Below are positions 1 to 14,139 of a DNA stretch of 62,000 nucleotides, piece by piece. Under the pieces are notes generated by a model. It ran no database searches. It was not told the origin of the DNA and saw nothing but the letters and a program-made list of their open reading frames with translations. Origin of the DNA: Neocallimastix lanati (nom. inval.) (Eukaryota > Neocallimastigomycota > Neocallimastigomycetes > Neocallimastigales > Neocallimastigaceae); the NCBI GenBank assembly GCA_016946835.1, contig JACVTC010000002.1:1387501-1449500 (forward strand), given 5' to 3'. Position numbers and translations under genes: made by a program. Position 1 is the stretch's first letter; the number at the start of each line of letters is the position of its first letter.

Positions 1-2436
1 AAAATAAATTATTTAAACCAACAAATTATAATTAAAAAAATTTTAAAAAATATCAATATTACAAATTTATAATATCAAATAAATATATTAATAATTCACA
101 AAAAGTAATTAAAAAAAAAAAAAAAAAAAGAAAAAAATGCGTTTATTTATATTTATACAAAATTTTCAATTAAAAAAAAATTTTTTTTTTATTAATTTTA
201 AATTATATATTATATATAATCTTATTTGTAAATAAATATATATATTTATATATAATTATATATATTTATAATAATAAAGATAATACTTTTTTTAATAAAA
301 AATAATTAAATTTTTATTTATTGTAATTTTCATTTTATTAATTTATATATTTATTTATTTATCTAATATTTATTAATTTATTTATTTATTTAAATATTAA
401 TATGTTTATTTATTAAATGAAGTTTATATTATTAATTTTATTATATCTATTGTATTTTATTATATTATATTATATAAGTTGTATATATTGTTATTTACAT
501 TATTTTGATTTAATTTTCATTTTTATTATTTTTTTTTTATTTAAAAAATAAAAATTTTATAAGTAAAAAATTAAAGTTTCAATTTTAATCAAATAAACTT
601 TTTAAAGATCTTTATTTTAAACGTTACCATCAAACGATTGAAATTAATATATTTCTATTCTATTGAATTATATATGAACTTTCAAGTGGCTAAATTAAAA
701 TATTAATTGAAATATATATTATCTATAATAATGAAGGATATATTCTTTATTTGTATTTAATTTTTTATTTAAATATGTAATTTTAAATATAACTATTTTA
801 ATTTTTTTTAAATGAAATAGAATTAAAATTTTAAATATAATAAAATTAATTAATACAGTATAATAATTATAATAAATATATAAAAAAATATAATTTAATT
901 TATATAATAAATCAAAAATATATATAATGTAATAAATATTACGTATATAATATAAAATATATTATATAAATATTATTTTAAATTTAAATAAAATTTAATA
1001 CTGAAAAAAATTTTTTACTAAATTAGGTAATAATTATTTAATAGTTTAAAATAAAAAAATTAAAAAAATTCCAAAAAAAAAAAAATAAATAAAATAAAAA
1101 AAAATCTGTATTATTATTTTTAAAATAAAAATACAACTAATTTATTGGTAATAATTAATTTCTTGTTCATAATTATATTATCAATATATTAGGATTACCA
1201 TTATTTAAATCATATATTTATCTATATTATTAATATATTATAACATTTATTATTTATATAATCACCGTCCAATCAATTAAAACTTCCATAAATGACAAAC
1301 AAAAAAATTTTTTTTGTTTACAATTTTATATATTTAATATATTTTATTTATTATATTATATTTTATTTTATTTTATAATTTATTTCATATTTAACAATAT
1401 ATTTTATATGTAATTAATAATATATTTAAAACATATTTCTAATATAATATAGACATATTTTATATATTCTATAATACATTCTATTCTATTTAAATTATTA
1501 AACCATCATCTTTCTATTCAAACTTAAATGAAATATATTATTTATTTATATTTGTAATCAAAATAAATTATATAAGAACTATTTTTTTATTTAAATATAT
1601 TAGTTTATATTCTTTACCGTTTAAAATATCATATATTATATATTAATATTATTTGTGTTTATTAACTTTTTATTATAATTAATATAAAGTATATTATTTA
1701 TAATTATTAATATATAATCCTATCAAATGTAATATATACCGTTAATAAATATTCAATACAATTTATTATTTATTAAAATTTTATATTTAAATCTAATCCA
1801 TAATGAATTTTAAATTATAAATAAATTATAATGTAGAAATCATTCTTATTTAATCATTTATTGTATTAGACATAATCATACATATAATATATAATGTATT
1901 TCAATTTTATAATGTATTACTAAATTTTTAAAAAGCTTAAAAATTATTAATAAAAAAAAAAAAAAGGAAAAAAAACATGTAAACAATTAACCCTAATTTA
2001 CTATAAAACAATATAAAAATGTAATGTATGAAAACTTTATTTATTATTATTTTGTCTTTTGTACAATCGTAGTTTGAATTTAAATTGTATACATCTAAAT
2101 ACAAATATTAAATAGGTTAACAATTATTAGTTATTTCTATTTATCTATTGATAAGTAATAAATAAATAGATAATAATATATAAATTTTAAAATTAAATAA
2201 CAAAATTTGAATTTAAAATTTATTAGGAATTAAAGTTTATATCTAAAATTTTATTTATATTTATATATATATATTTTTTTTTATTCATCTATTCAATCAT
2301 TAATTGTGGAATATAAAATTATTTAATGATTTATTCTACAATTACTTTATTATTATTTGTTTTAATTATTCTATTATTATTATTATTATTTATTGATAAA
2401 TATTTTAATGATTATTCTATCATTAAAATATTATTA

Positions 2437-2665
2437 TTTAATGTTTAATATTTTATTATTTATAATTATTTAATGTTTAATATTTTATTATTTATTTTTA
2501 TTATTTAATGTTTAATATTTTATTATTTATAATAATTATTTAATGTTTATTTTATTATTTATTTTTATTATTTAATGTTTAATATTTTATTATTTATAAT
2601 AATTATTTAATGTTTAATATTTTATTATTTATTTTTATTATTTAATGTTTAATATATTTTAATTA
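2437..2665. repeat. degenerate tandem repeat of TTATTTAATGTTTAATATTTTATTA type
   Basis: The phrase ATTTAATGTTTAATATTTTA recurs about six times. Copies alternate between being followed by TTATTTATAAT and by TTATTTATTTTT, giving a higher-order period of roughly 65-75 bp. Weaker copies continue to about 2,900. It looks like a simple A+T minisatellite with no coding content. Confidence 0.6.
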
Positions 2666-4569
2666 TTATTTATTATTCTATTCTTTTATATTTTATTATT
2701 TATTATTCGATTATTATTTGTTATAATATTTAATTATTATTATTTATTATTCTAGTATTTTTATTAATTATTCTATTATTATTTAATATTTTATTATTTA
2801 TTATTCCATTATTATCTGATGTTTAATATATTTTAATTATTATTTATTCTATTATTAATATAATGCTCAATATTTTATTATTATTATTTATTATACAATA
2901 ATTATTTAATTTTTAGTATTTTATTATTATTTATTATTCGATTATTATCATTTAAATTGATATTATTTATTTATCATTTTAATTAATATTTAATATTTTT
3001 TGAATAGATTGTTCCATAGTTTTTTTTTAAGGAGTAGGTTTTACATTTAATATAATTAGATTGAGTTATGAATTAAATTTCTCTTCTTAAAATTAAGTTA
3101 ATTATTATTTCATTTTCTCTATATATTTAAATAATAAAAAAAAAAATAATAATAAAAATAAAACTAAAAATACCTACAATATTATTCTTTTACTAATGAA
3201 TTAATAATAAATTGAATGAAAAAAAAAAATTAATATAAATAAAAAAGATAGCACTGATAATGAAGTTGATTGACCTTAAAAGAGTATTTTTATTTAGTTT
3301 TATATATATAATGATTATTTAAATTTTATTTTTCTATAAATCTTTATATCAATTTAATACAAAAAAAAGAAATGAAATTTTATTATTTGTAAGAGACATT
3401 TGTGGAAATAATATAGAATTAATAATATTAATTCTTACAACAAAAATAAGTAAAAAAATTTTAAAATATAAAAGTTATTAATCTATTTCTACTATTAATC
3501 TAATAAAAAAAAAAAAATCTACCGTATTTTTTAATATAAAAAAAAAAATAAAATAAAAGAATTAATAATCATCACTATCATCATATATCGAATAAATTAA
3601 TGATTTAATTATCCTTTAAAGTAAAAATAATATAATAATAATAATAATAATATCAATAAATTATTTTTAACTTTTATATTTTTATATTTATTTTATTTTA
3701 TTTTACTTTTTATTTTACATGACTCGAAGTATTTAAGTTTATGTAATAAAATGAAAAAAATAAAATAAATATAAAAAAACTGTAAAAAACAAACCTCCTT
3801 TTTTTTTTATTGAAACTTTATTCATATTAATTGTTATGTGACATTTTTTTATTATGAAAAAATAATATTTATATAATATTTATACATAAACTATATTCTA
3901 TTTCTTTTTTTTGAAATGAATTTTATATTAGATTATAAAGTTTTTATTTCCTCTTTTAATTGATTATATATAAAAGTAATATTTACTTTTTTCTAATTCT
4001 TATTATAATTTTTAATTTTAATTTTAATTTTATTTTATTTTATTTTATTTTATTTTATTTTATTTTTTTTATTAAATATAAGTTTAATTCTCTAAGATAT
4101 AAATAAAAACCTTTTCTATTTATAATATTATTTTTTCATAAAATAATAAAATAAAATAAAATAAACTTCATAGAATAATTATATCATAAAAAAAAATTAT
4201 ATAAAAAAAAAGTTTTTAAACATATTTTATAAATAATATGATTTGTTTTGTTAAAAAAAAAAAAACGGCCACTTTTTTAGGCGTTTTTTTATTAACTTAA
4301 AAGAGCTTCTTTTATTATTATTGTTATTATTATCATTATAAATTAAAAAATATATCTTTTAAGGACCTTTTTAGAGTTTAGATAATTAAATTTTATTATT
4401 ATTATTATTTCTTTTTTCAAAATATGAATAAAAAAATTTTTTTTTCTATATAATTTTTTTAAATTTTAATTATAAAATTTTTTTTAAACTTTTAACCGTA
4501 ATTTTAATTAATAAGATAAATATAATAAAATAAAAATATAAACAATTTATAAAAAAAAATTAAATCAAT

Positions 4570-4711
4570 TAATAACAAACCTTTTAAGCATTAATTAAAC
4601 TTACGAAGTTACAGCTGATTTTTATTAATTTTTAAGCTATTAATAACAAACCTTTTTAAACATTAATTAAGTTTATGAGGTTACAGATGATTTTTATTAA
4701 TTATTAAGCTA
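4570..4711. repeat. two-copy direct repeat, 71-bp period
   Basis: Two imperfect copies of a unit of about 70 bp lie head to tail. Each begins AATAACAAACCTTTT, continues with a CATTAATTAA segment and GTTACAG.TGATTTTTATTAATT, and ends in TTAAGCT. They differ at a few positions, so the duplication is not very recent. The surroundings hold no gene. Confidence 0.6.
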
Positions 4712-5699
4712 ATTAAATATAATATTAAATAAAGAAAAAAAATTTTCTATTTTTTTTTTTTTTAATTAAAATTAATAAAATTTTATAATTAATTTTAATT
4801 CTATAATTAATTAAAAAAAAAAATTTTTTTTAAAATCTATATTTAAATGGATAAATAAAAAAAAAAAAAATTAATAATTAATAAATATGATATATAAATA
4901 TTATAAATAATTAAATAATTATTTAATTTAAATAAATAATTAACTATAATTTAAATCTTAATTTTAATTTTGAATTGTTAATTTCTTTAATTATTTTCTT
5001 TTCTTTTCTTTCTTTCTTTTTTTTTTTTTTTTTTTTTATTTTATTTTATTTTATTTTTTTTTTTAAAATATTACTAATAATATTTATATAATTTCATAAT
5101 ATAAACTTCTTTCTCTTCTTGAGAGTTTACAATGTACATTATTCCATTTTTTAAAAATTACAAGTAGATGCAGGATTAGATTAATGTTTTATTTTAAATA
5201 ATTAACCCTCTTTTTTTTACTTAACAAGATTTTTATTATAATTCTAAAAAAAAATTATTTTTCTTATTTTAATAATAATATTAAAATTGAATAAAGAAAA
5301 ACAAAATAGAATTTTTTTAAACTCATAATATACCCATAAAATTAGCTATCCATCAAAAAATATTTTAAAAGGACTTTTTTTTTTAATTGATGATGTCGTT
5401 ATAATTATATGAAAAAAAAGAAAAATGATAATGCATTAATGTCAAAGGATAACTAGGAAGTAATGAAAATAGAATAAAAAAATACATGTATATAAAATAC
5501 TATCATTTATTAATGTATATATATAATTATATATATAAAATAGAATAATAAATAATTAAAAAAAAGATACACTTCATAAAATTTTTATTTTATTTCTTAT
5601 TTTTAATTAATTGTTTCCATAGTAACTTTAATTGTTAATTACTGCATTGTATTTATTAGGAAATAATTAAAATTTTTTAATAAACTAAAATGGATTATT

Positions 5700-5940
5700 T
5701 ATTTATTTATTATTTATTTATTATTTATTATTTTATTATTTATTTTATTATTTATTATTTATTATTTATTATTTATTATTTATTATTTATTATTTATTAT
5801 TTATTATTTATTATTTATTATTTATTATTTATTATTTATTATTTATTATTTATTATTTATTATTTATTATTTATTATTTATTATTTATTATTTATTATTT
5901 ATTATTTATTATTCCATTATTTATTATTTATTATTTAATT
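5700..5940. repeat. 7-bp tandem repeat (TTATTTA)n
   Basis: About 30 nearly perfect copies of a 7-bp unit form an open frame on the plus strand encoding a Phe/Ile/Tyr/Leu heptad. The open frame is a by-product of the repeat having no in-frame stop and should not be called a gene. Less regular TTATTTATT repeats continue to about 6,060. Confidence 0.85.
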
Positions 5941-5975
5941 ATTGTATTATTTATTATTTATTATTAACAACATTT

Positions 5976-6436
5976 ATTATATAATATTTATTATTAACAA
6001 CATTATTTATTATTTAATTATTTATTATATATTATTTATTATTATTATATTATTTACTATTTATGATTTATTATTAAATAGCAAATATGATTAATATGAT
6101 TATTTAATATTAATAATTAATTATTATTTTTTTTTAATATAAATAGTGAAAGTAAAAATCCTAAATATTTTATTTCATTTATTCTAAAAAAAAAAAAAAA
6201 AATAAAATAATGATAAATATACAACAATAAATTTACCGTCAGTTAATATTTCCTAATTATCAAACTATTTATAGATACTATATATAAAATAAAATAAAAT
6301 AAAATAAAATAAAATAAAATAATAATGGCTTAACATTTAAAGTAATAATTGATGATAAGGATTTGACTTTTTAAAAATTTTTTAGTTCTATTTGCATTGT
6401 TGAAACTTGATTAAAGAATGCCTTAATGTAATGTAT

Positions 6437-6481
<45 letters not shown>

Positions 6482-7943
6482 AAAATATAGAATACAATTT
6501 ACAATTGATAAATTTATAATAAAGAAAAATAAAATTTAGTACAATATAAAATGGAAAATACAAAATACAAAATTATTAAAAAAAAAAAAATAGAGTTTAT
6601 CTATCTATTGATGTAGTGCTGTTATTAATTTTAAATAGTCATTAGATTAGAAGATAAAGTTTCGATAACATAGTAAAAAAAAAAAAAAAAAAAAGTTAAG
6701 AAATAAAATGTAATGAAAAATGTAATCATAATTATTTCGTTATATATAAAATGTAATACCATATGAAATAATTATTACATTATAATACACATATAATACG
6801 TATTATAAACTTTTTTTTTTTATTTTATATTTTTTAATTTTATTTTAAAAGACAAAGTCTTCAATAAAAGTTTAATTTTAATATATATATATATATATTT
6901 AAAAGAATGTACTCATTAAAGATACATTTATACAGAGAGGCTCCAGTTTTTCATATAGTTCCTATATTCCTTAATTTATTTAATAAATTATTTATATATG
7001 TGTTTAACATTTCTTAAGTTCTTTTCAATTTATAAGAATAAAAATTAATCTCTAAATAATTTTATATTTATTTAAATATTCTATTTAAATATAATTTTAA
7101 TGTTTATTAATTTTTATTTTTATTTTTATTTTTTTTTTATTGATTTATTTGATTTACAAAATGTAAAAACAAAATATTAATAGCATACAAAGTAAATCAA
7201 AGAATGTCCTAAAATAATGTAAAAGTAAAAAAGTAAAATTGAAAAAACAATAATAAACTAAAAAAAAAATGGTTGTATTCATCAGAAGAAATACATACAA
7301 ATACAATATTTTTTTTTTTTTTTTTTTAAATATAGAACATAATTGTAGAAAATGTTATTTTTTTTTAAAAAAAAAAAATTATAAATTAAATATAACGAAG
7401 CAAAATAAAAATAAGATAAAATAAGATGAAATAATAGAATAAAATAAATTTTATATCAATTTTACTTACTTTTTAAGATTTTTTTTTTTTATTAATAGTA
7501 ACAAATAATAAATATATATATATATATATAAATATAAAAGCGGTACAAAAAAAAAAAAAAAAAAAGAAATAATATATATTAAATAGTAACTTATTATTAA
7601 TTATTACGTTTTAATATTAGTTTATATATGATTAATTTATAAAACTATTTTTTTATGTTTCAAATAAATTAAATATAAAATAAAACCCAAGGAAAATAAA
7701 TTATGTAAAATTTTACTTTTTATTTTATTTATTTTTTTTTTTTTTATAATAATTATAATAATAATAATAATAATAGTAAAAAAAAAAAAAAAAAAAAAAA
7801 AAGAAAAAAGAAATAAAATTTAACTTTAATATAAGGATAAAAAAATAATAAAAAAAATTGGCACCTTTGAAAATGCCGTTGTTAAAAGTATAAAAACTAA
7901 CTAAAAAAAATATGAAATAAAAATAAAAAAAAAAGTTAAAAAT

Positions 7944-7992
<49 letters not shown>

Positions 7993-9238
7993 GTGAGCTA
8001 ATATTTCAAATAATTTTTATCTTTAATACTATAAAATATTAAAAAAAAATATTTTTTTTCATTTTTTTTATTTTTTTTATTTTTTTATATTCAATAAAAT
8101 ACATTAACCTTTTGTTATATTCATTCTAAATAAATACATTTCTTTGTATAAAAAATTACAGAAAACTTTATTTTTTTTTGTTTTTTTTATCAACTATAAA
8201 ACTTTTTAAACTTGATAAAGTTTTTTAGTTATATTTAAAAAAATATAACAAAATATATATTTATTATTAATTATATATTAATATATTTATATCTCTATTT
8301 ATTTATTTATTTATTTATTAATTAATTCATTTATTTAATTTGCATAATAATATTTATTATATTTATTTATTTATATATTATATTTTATATTTCACTATTG
8401 TTGAGTAATTTGGATTTTTAAAATTTTGTAAACTAAATGTTTTTAATGTTAAATAATAAATTTACAAATATTTATTTTTAATACATATTATGTACTTATA
8501 TTTATAACGTGGCTTACATATTTAATTTAATACATTAGAGGCTTATTTCATATTTTCGTAAATATTAATATTCCTCTTCTGATAGGATAATTTGGTTTAT
8601 TGGTGAATAAGGGGTATTTTATTTTATATTTATTAATGATAATAATTAAATTTTAATATTCATTTACCAGACCATTTACTATTAATATATTTATATTACT
8701 TAATTTTACTACGACTCTTTAGCTTTAAGTCAACAAATTATTCTTGTTTATAACATGTTTTTATTCTTTAATTCTATTAATATCTTTGAATGAAAAAAAT
8801 TTTTTTTTCATTTATGTTAAAAGGATATAAAAAAAAAAAAAAATTTTTTTTTAAGAGTTATTTAAAAAATATTAAGAGCATAATCTTTTATTTTTATTTT
8901 TATTTTTTTTTTTTGTAATAATTTATTATAAATTAATATTTACATTGTTTAAATTAAATAGTTTATCCATAATTCAATATTATTAAAAATAATTAATATG
9001 ATATAAATAAAAATAAATAAAAATATAATCATCATAATATAATAATTAACTAATAATATTTAATTATAAAGATATCTTATTATTTTATTTATATTACAAT
9101 TTAGAAATGCCATATTGCGGAATGTGTCACTATTTACTTCTAAATATTTATAATTAATAATTTAATGATTTCTTATAAGCAAAAATAATATATTAATATA
9201 CATTATATATATTTATATATATATATATATAAATTAAA

Positions 9239-9269
<31 letters not shown>

Positions 9270-9392
9270 TTTTAAAGGAAAATAAATAAAAAGTAATTTT
9301 TATTTTAATTATATTAATAAAATACTTATATTATATATATATATATATATACATTTAAAAAAAAAAAAATTAAAAAAAAAGTATATATATAT
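5976..9392. other. gene-free A+T-rich stretch
   Basis: No gene is recognisable. The stretch contains an A41 run near 6,439-6,479, a (TAA)n tract near 7,948-7,987 and several (TA)n tracts. Positions 8,500-8,760 are slightly less A+T-rich and could be an old relic, but I see no family signature on either strand. Confidence 0.6.
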
Positions 9393-9654
9393 TGTTGAAT
9401 ATACCATTTAAAATCAGAAATGATACTTATATTTTATTATGTGCTTATTTATTTATTTTATTGCTTTCAAATTAAGAAAGACCTTCTCCGTTTAAGAATA
9501 TGTCATTACATGCTATTTATAATTATTTTCTATAGTTGACTGACATTATTGGTAACATTTAACTTTACACTTTATTATATTATCGAATAAAAATATTTTA
9601 CATTTAATAATGTAGTACAAACACATAAACTGTGATATTTAACATTCATTAACA
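9393..9654 (-). repeat. element A, LTR on the polypurine-tract side
   Basis: This matches 12,139-12,361 along most of its length: TTAAAATCAGAAATGATA, TTATTTTATTGCTTT, AAGAAAGAC.TTCTCC, TATGTCATTACATG and ATTGGTAACATTTAAC are shared in order. On the minus strand it begins TGTTAATGAATG, preceded by the purine tract AAGGAGAA, which fits the junction of polypurine tract and 3' LTR. Confidence 0.75.
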
Positions 9655-9989
9655 TTCTCCTTACATTGGCATTTTCTACATTTCCATGATGAAATCAGCA
9701 AAGTATTTAAGCTTGGGTCCAGAAATACTTTTGGTCAATGGATCTACTCTCATTGAGTTAGAACCAATGAGTGTTAATATAATTTCATTTTTTTTTATAA
9801 TTTCATCTTGAACGTATTTGTATTTTATATCCATATATTTCATTTGCAGCTATATCCTTACATGGTTTATTATCTTTTCTAATATTAATTCAAATATTTT
9901 TGTTGAATATTTCATTTACTAATTTTTTTTATCCATATAGCTTGTTTTGTTCATTCCATTAAACTTGAGTATTCGACTTCTGTGGTTGA

Positions 9990-11935
9990 TAAGGTTATAT
10001 TTTTCTGAAAGTAATTGATTTCCATGATATTAAACTGTTTCCTAATAAAAAAATATATCTTGAAGTTGGATCTTCTTTTTAATCTCATCACCAGCGAAAA
10101 ACTGCATTTCAGTATGCTCTTAAATTTTTCTTTCCGTTATAATGAATTGAATAGTCCTTTGTACTTCTGAGGTATTTTAATATTTGAATACCTGAATTAA
10201 AATCAGTCTTTGTTGGATTCTCAGAAAATCTTACAGCTTGATTTACTGTAAATATTATATCTGGTCTTTTTTTTTGTTGATATATATAATAAAGAATATA
10301 ATATATCATTTATAATCTGTTTTGCTAATTTTTTTTTCAGAGTTTTCTCTATTTTCTAATTTTGCATTAATATATACTATTCTAGTTATTTTAGTATTGT
10401 TTATATTATAGTTAGTTAGCATTTTTTCAATATAATCTTTTTTGATGAATTTTATAGCCTTTATTTACTTCTAATTATATTAATTCCGATGATTTTGTTT
10501 CTGCTGTTTTATCTGTGGAGACTTTGTATTTATGTTTAATCTTTGAAACAACTATGGTAATTTCTTTATTCTCTCCTATAATTAATATATCATTAACATG
10601 GAGTGTTAGTAATAAGCGTTAATTTTATTATTTTTATATTTACCAAATAAACATTATTTCCATATAAATTTTGTAATTCTTTGTATTTATTGCGTCTTTC
10701 CGTTTGTCCAGCATTTTTTGAATTCATAGATTCTTCATAATTCTTTGGAATTAACGTATTAATATTATTAACACTATTTCTCTTGCATCTTTCATTTTCA
10801 TCTGAATCTATCTTCTTCTCAAAGAATGATTTATTCATTTATTTAATGTAAGTATTCTATCTTTCATTTTTCTTTCTTCATTCGATGAATAATATTTCCT
10901 ATTTCTTTTTCAATAGTTTTTTATTATCATTTATGTGTGATTTTTTATCCCTTTATGTTATTTCTATTAATAATAGCATTATTTTCATTACTTTTACTAT
11001 TTATAATGTAAAATTTTGACATGGCTTTCATTTGATGTCATTTTTATACTTTCTTCAATATTTGAATTTTTGAGTTAATTCCTTTTGATTTTGGTTAATA
11101 TAATCATCATTAATATAATCATCATTAATTCTATTAGTTCTATCTTCATTAATTTTATCTTCATTAATTTTATTCTGATTAATTTTATTCTTATTAATTG
11201 TTTTCGTTACAGAATTATTGTCCAACATGCTTTCATAATTGTATTCATCCATTAAATCTATATTATCTTCAAGATTAATTTTTTTCTGTTTGTTTTTATT
11301 CATTTCAAATTCATTATGATAAATGGATTGACTAAATTGATATTGTAAGTGCTATTCCTTTTCAATCTGTTTTTCTAAGGAACGAAAAAAAAAAAGATGT
11401 ACCAAGTGAGCCTAGTGTACTTTCATTGAATTACTGATTTTTGAAGTAATGTCGATGAATATATCAATTTTCTTATTAAAAAACGCTTTGTTGGGATTTT
11501 AAAATTAATTCCCTTATGCGGATTTAAATTGTACAATATATATACATATTTAATAGCTTCATCCCACAAAATAGGGGATAATTTAGCAGTTATCTAATAT
11601 CTGATTAATTTTTTCAGCACCACCATTTTGTTGGAGGATTACTTTGGCGTAGAATGATTAAATGTTAATTCCATTATTTTTTAAGATAATTTATAAAATT
11701 AGAGTTATTATATTTTATGAAAACTCAATAAATTTCTGTACTGCCTCAGATTTATGTTTCAGTAAAATAAAATCAACGTTTTCTACTGTTGACATGGATA
11801 AATGTTATATAATATTGGTATCTACTAAATGATGGTGAAGGCTTAAGTGGCTCGATGATATCAGTATGCACAATTTGTAATGGTAAAATATTCTTCTTGG
11901 TTGCTTTGTTGAAAATTTTGATTGTAATAGTGACC
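9990..11935 (-). pseudogene. copia pol relic: integrase, reverse transcriptase, RNase H
   Basis: Read on the minus strand from high to low coordinates. Near 11,905-11,820 a segment reads LQIVHTDIIEPLKPS, the start of the copia integrase core (LELVHTDLCGP type). Near 11,560 LWDEAIKYVYI resembles the later integrase motif WAEAV. Near 10,735-10,640 PKNYEESMNSK and KELQNLYGNN match the N-terminal edge of copia reverse transcriptase. Near 10,600-10,575 LHVNDILIIGENKEI corresponds to the YVDD box, with the first Asp changed to Asn. 10,109-10,309 reads RPDIIFTVNQAVRF and GIQILKYLRSTKDYSIHY, typical of the RT to RNase H region. Near 10,095-9,970 AGDE, STS.YIFLLGN and ISW fit copia RNase H. Stops and frame changes occur throughout. 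Confidence 0.85.
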
Positions 11936-12121
11936 TAATTTAGCATGGCCATAATTTTAAATTAACATTATTTATATTATAATCTATATCTTTCTTTGAG
12001 CTTGTATTTTAAAGTAAAAAAAAAAAAGGTATTTATTTATGTATTTATTTATTTATTTTATTGCTTTTACATTTAATATATTGAATTTAAATATTAACAA
12101 TTATTCATGAATTATTGAGGT

Positions 12122-12138
12122 CATTGAGACTTTTAATC
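12122..12138 (-). promoter_or_regulatory. primer-binding site of element A, tRNA-Lys anticodon-arm type
   Basis: The plus strand reads CATTGAGACTTTTAATC and abuts the LTR. GACTTTTAATC is the anticodon stem and loop of tRNA-Lys(UUU) in tRNA-sense orientation. On the element's own strand it is the complement, as a primer-binding site for a tRNA cleaved in the anticodon arm would be. Elements B and C have the equivalent site in the same position. Confidence 0.6.
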
Positions 12139-12361
12139 TGTTGAATGTAACACTTAAAATCAGAAATGATATTTATATTTTATTATGTATTTATTTATTT
12201 ATTTATTTATTTTATTGCTTTTACATTTAAGAAAGACTTTCTCCATTTAGAAATATGTCATTACATGTTACACATCACTATTTTCTATAGAAGTCTAACA
12301 TTATTGGTAACATTTAACACTTTATAATGTAATTAAACACATAACACATGATATTTAACAT
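12139..12361 (-). repeat. element A, LTR on the primer-binding-site side
   Basis: This partner of the LTR at 9,393-9,654 begins TGTTGAATGTAACAC and ends GATATTTAACA on the plus strand. A partial copy of its internal (TATT)n-TTTTATTGCTTTTACATTTAA segment also lies just inside the element at about 12,036-12,075, so the 5' LTR region has been partly duplicated. Confidence 0.75.
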
Positions 12362-12785
12362 ATATATATAATATAATTAATTTTATTAATATATTAATAT
12401 AAAAATATAATTAAAATAAAAAATGTATTTATATATATATATATTATATTAAAAATATTATATATATATAAATACAAGTTAAAAAAAAAAAAAAATATTT
12501 TTCGTAAAATATTTATTATAACTTGAAAAATATTTTTTTTTTTTTTTTTTTTTATTTTTTATTTTTATATAGATATATATAAATACATGCTTTAATAAAA
12601 GTATATATTATAATAATTTTATAAGAAAAAAAATAATTATAATTATATTTTTTTTCTTTATATATATTATTTTATTATAACGAGTATACTATTTCAACTA
12701 AAAATAGTATTATCAAATAAAAAAAAATTTTTTTTATTAAATTTTTATTTTTATTTTTTATTTTATTTTATTTTTTTTTATATTA
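12362..12785. other. A+T-rich spacer
   Basis: The stretch has only (TA)n tracts and homopolymers between element A and the 3' end of the minus-strand secreted-protein gene. It should contain that gene's 3' UTR, but no specific signal stands out. Confidence 0.5.
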
Positions 12786-13448
12786 TTATTCTAATTTTGT
12801 CGGTTTTTCTGAATAAATTTTAATTTTATCAAAACTCAAAGTGTAGTGACATGAAACATTATCAAAGGAAAAGTATTTTCTTTTAACATTTCCTTCAAAA
12901 GGTAATTCTTTTTCAGTAGCAAATTTATTAAATCTTAATTCACCAAGAAGTTCAGCTTTTTCGCCATTATCATTGTATAATCTAACTTCAAAAACGGAAT
13001 TAGAAGTAATTTCATAGCCAATACTACATACTGGTTTTTGATTAATACCAAAATCAATATAAAAGTAGTAAGTTTTGGCAGTATTTCTTTTTGAGTAGTT
13101 TTTAATTACAGCATGACAAAGCATGTAATGCTTTTTATAACTTGAAGAATAGGAATAATTACAGTAGGTTTCTTCTTTAATGTCTTTATAAAATAAGCCT
13201 GCATCAATACTTTTAATCATCATTTGATCATTTGGTATATCAAACATTAAACTCTTTCCTGTATCAACTTCCCAATCATAATTTGGAAATTCATATTGGT
13301 AATTTTCGATCATTTTAAGCAATTCTTCTGGTGATTTATTATTTGGGTTTGAAAAAAATTCATTTAAATCAAACGGCAATGCAGATACTATAGAACTGTT
13401 AATATATATGCCTATAATGATTAAAAAAAGAAATTCTAATATTCTCAT
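12786..13448 (-). CDS. predicted secreted four-cysteine family protein, divergent member
   Basis: This single-exon gene of 220 aa belongs to a family with seven other copies in this window; I do not recognise the family and its function is unknown. Residues 1-23 are a hydrophobic signal peptide. Cys96, Cys111, Cys141 and Cys200 match the four family cysteines and could form two disulfides. The family core is clear: IKSIDAGLFYKDI, EETYCNYSYS, HYMLCHAVIKNYSKRNTAK, YYFYIDFG, LGELRFNKFATEKELPFEG. It is the most divergent intact member: it carries about 27 extra residues after the signal peptide (around 25-52) and lacks the FKWPDHNW motif of the others. It is the only copy on the minus strand. The ATG has a family-like leader (AAATCAAAATG). 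Confidence 0.85.
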   Translation of the reverse strand: MRILEFLFLIIIGIYINSSIVSALPFDLNEFFSNPNNKSPEELLKMIENYQYEFPNYDWEVDTGKSLMFDIPNDQMMIKSIDAGLFYKDIKEETYCNYSYSSSYKKHYMLCHAVIKNYSKRNTAKTYYFYIDFGINQKPVCSIGYEITSNSVFEVRLYNDNGEKAELLGELRFNKFATEKELPFEGNVKRKYFSFDNVSCHYTLSFDKIKIYSEKPTKLE

Positions 13449-13610
13449 TTTGATTTTCTTTTATTTTCTTTTTTTTTTTTTTTATTTTTTATTCAAATTT
13501 TTTAAATTTTTTTTATTTTGTTTTTCAAATTTTGTAATATAAAATTTCAGTTTAAAATAATGCTATTTTTAATAAAATAAATTTATTTTTATTTAATTAC
13601 TTTAAACAAA

Positions 13611-13652
<42 letters not shown>

Positions 13653-14103
13653 AAAATATTATTATCTTTTATCCTTTTTTTTTTTTTTTTTTTTTAATAA
13701 AATAAATAACCAATATAAGAAAATACTTTTTTCTGAATAAAAGTAATATTAAAACTAAAATTAAAAAAAAAAAGAATTTTAAAGAACTGCCAAATTATTC
13801 AAAATGATATTAATATTTTTTTTTATATATATACTATATTTAATAAATTAGTCTTAATTTATTAATTATACACCTTTTATCTTTATTACTATTATTATTT
13901 AAAAACGCATCTTTTATTAAAATTAATTAATAATAAGGATTTAATATTCAAAATTATAATTATACCATTAAAAATCAATTTTTATTAAAATAATTATTTA
14001 TTAATTTATTAAAATATGTTATATATATATATATACATAACATGAGTATTAATGTTTTTTCAATAATTCACACAATCACCTTTTACTTCAATATTATAAA
14101 TTT

Positions 14104-14139
<36 letters not shown>

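Larger units (their letters stand above)
1..5689. other. gene-free A+T-rich intergenic stretch
   Basis: I see no coding region, RNA gene or mobile element here. The stretch is made of homopolymer runs, (TA)n and degenerate TTATT repeats, and every reading frame is broken by frequent stops. Two short repeat structures inside it are listed separately. Confidence 0.7.
9393..12361 (-). mobile_element. degenerate Ty1/copia LTR retrotransposon (element A)
   Basis: Two related LTRs bracket a minus-strand pol relic in the order integrase, reverse transcriptase, RNase H, which is the copia order. Both LTRs have TG...CA ends (TGTTGAAT to TTAACA on the plus strand). The span is about 3 kb against roughly 5 kb for a complete copia element. 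Only about 180 bp separate the PBS-side LTR from the integrase relic, so gag and protease have been lost. All coding parts carry stops and frameshifts, so the element is dead. Both edges sit in (TA)n, so a target-site duplication such as TATAT cannot be judged. Confidence 0.85.

Noticed and set aside
5690-5938. Open frame of 82 aa rich in Phe/Ile/Tyr/Leu
   Set aside because: It is the translation of a 7-bp tandem repeat without stops; there is no promoter-like or coding composition.
12041-12230. CRISPR-like or regular direct repeats around the element A LTR
   Set aside because: They are (TATT)n tracts and partial LTR duplication with no regular spacers; the organism is eukaryotic.
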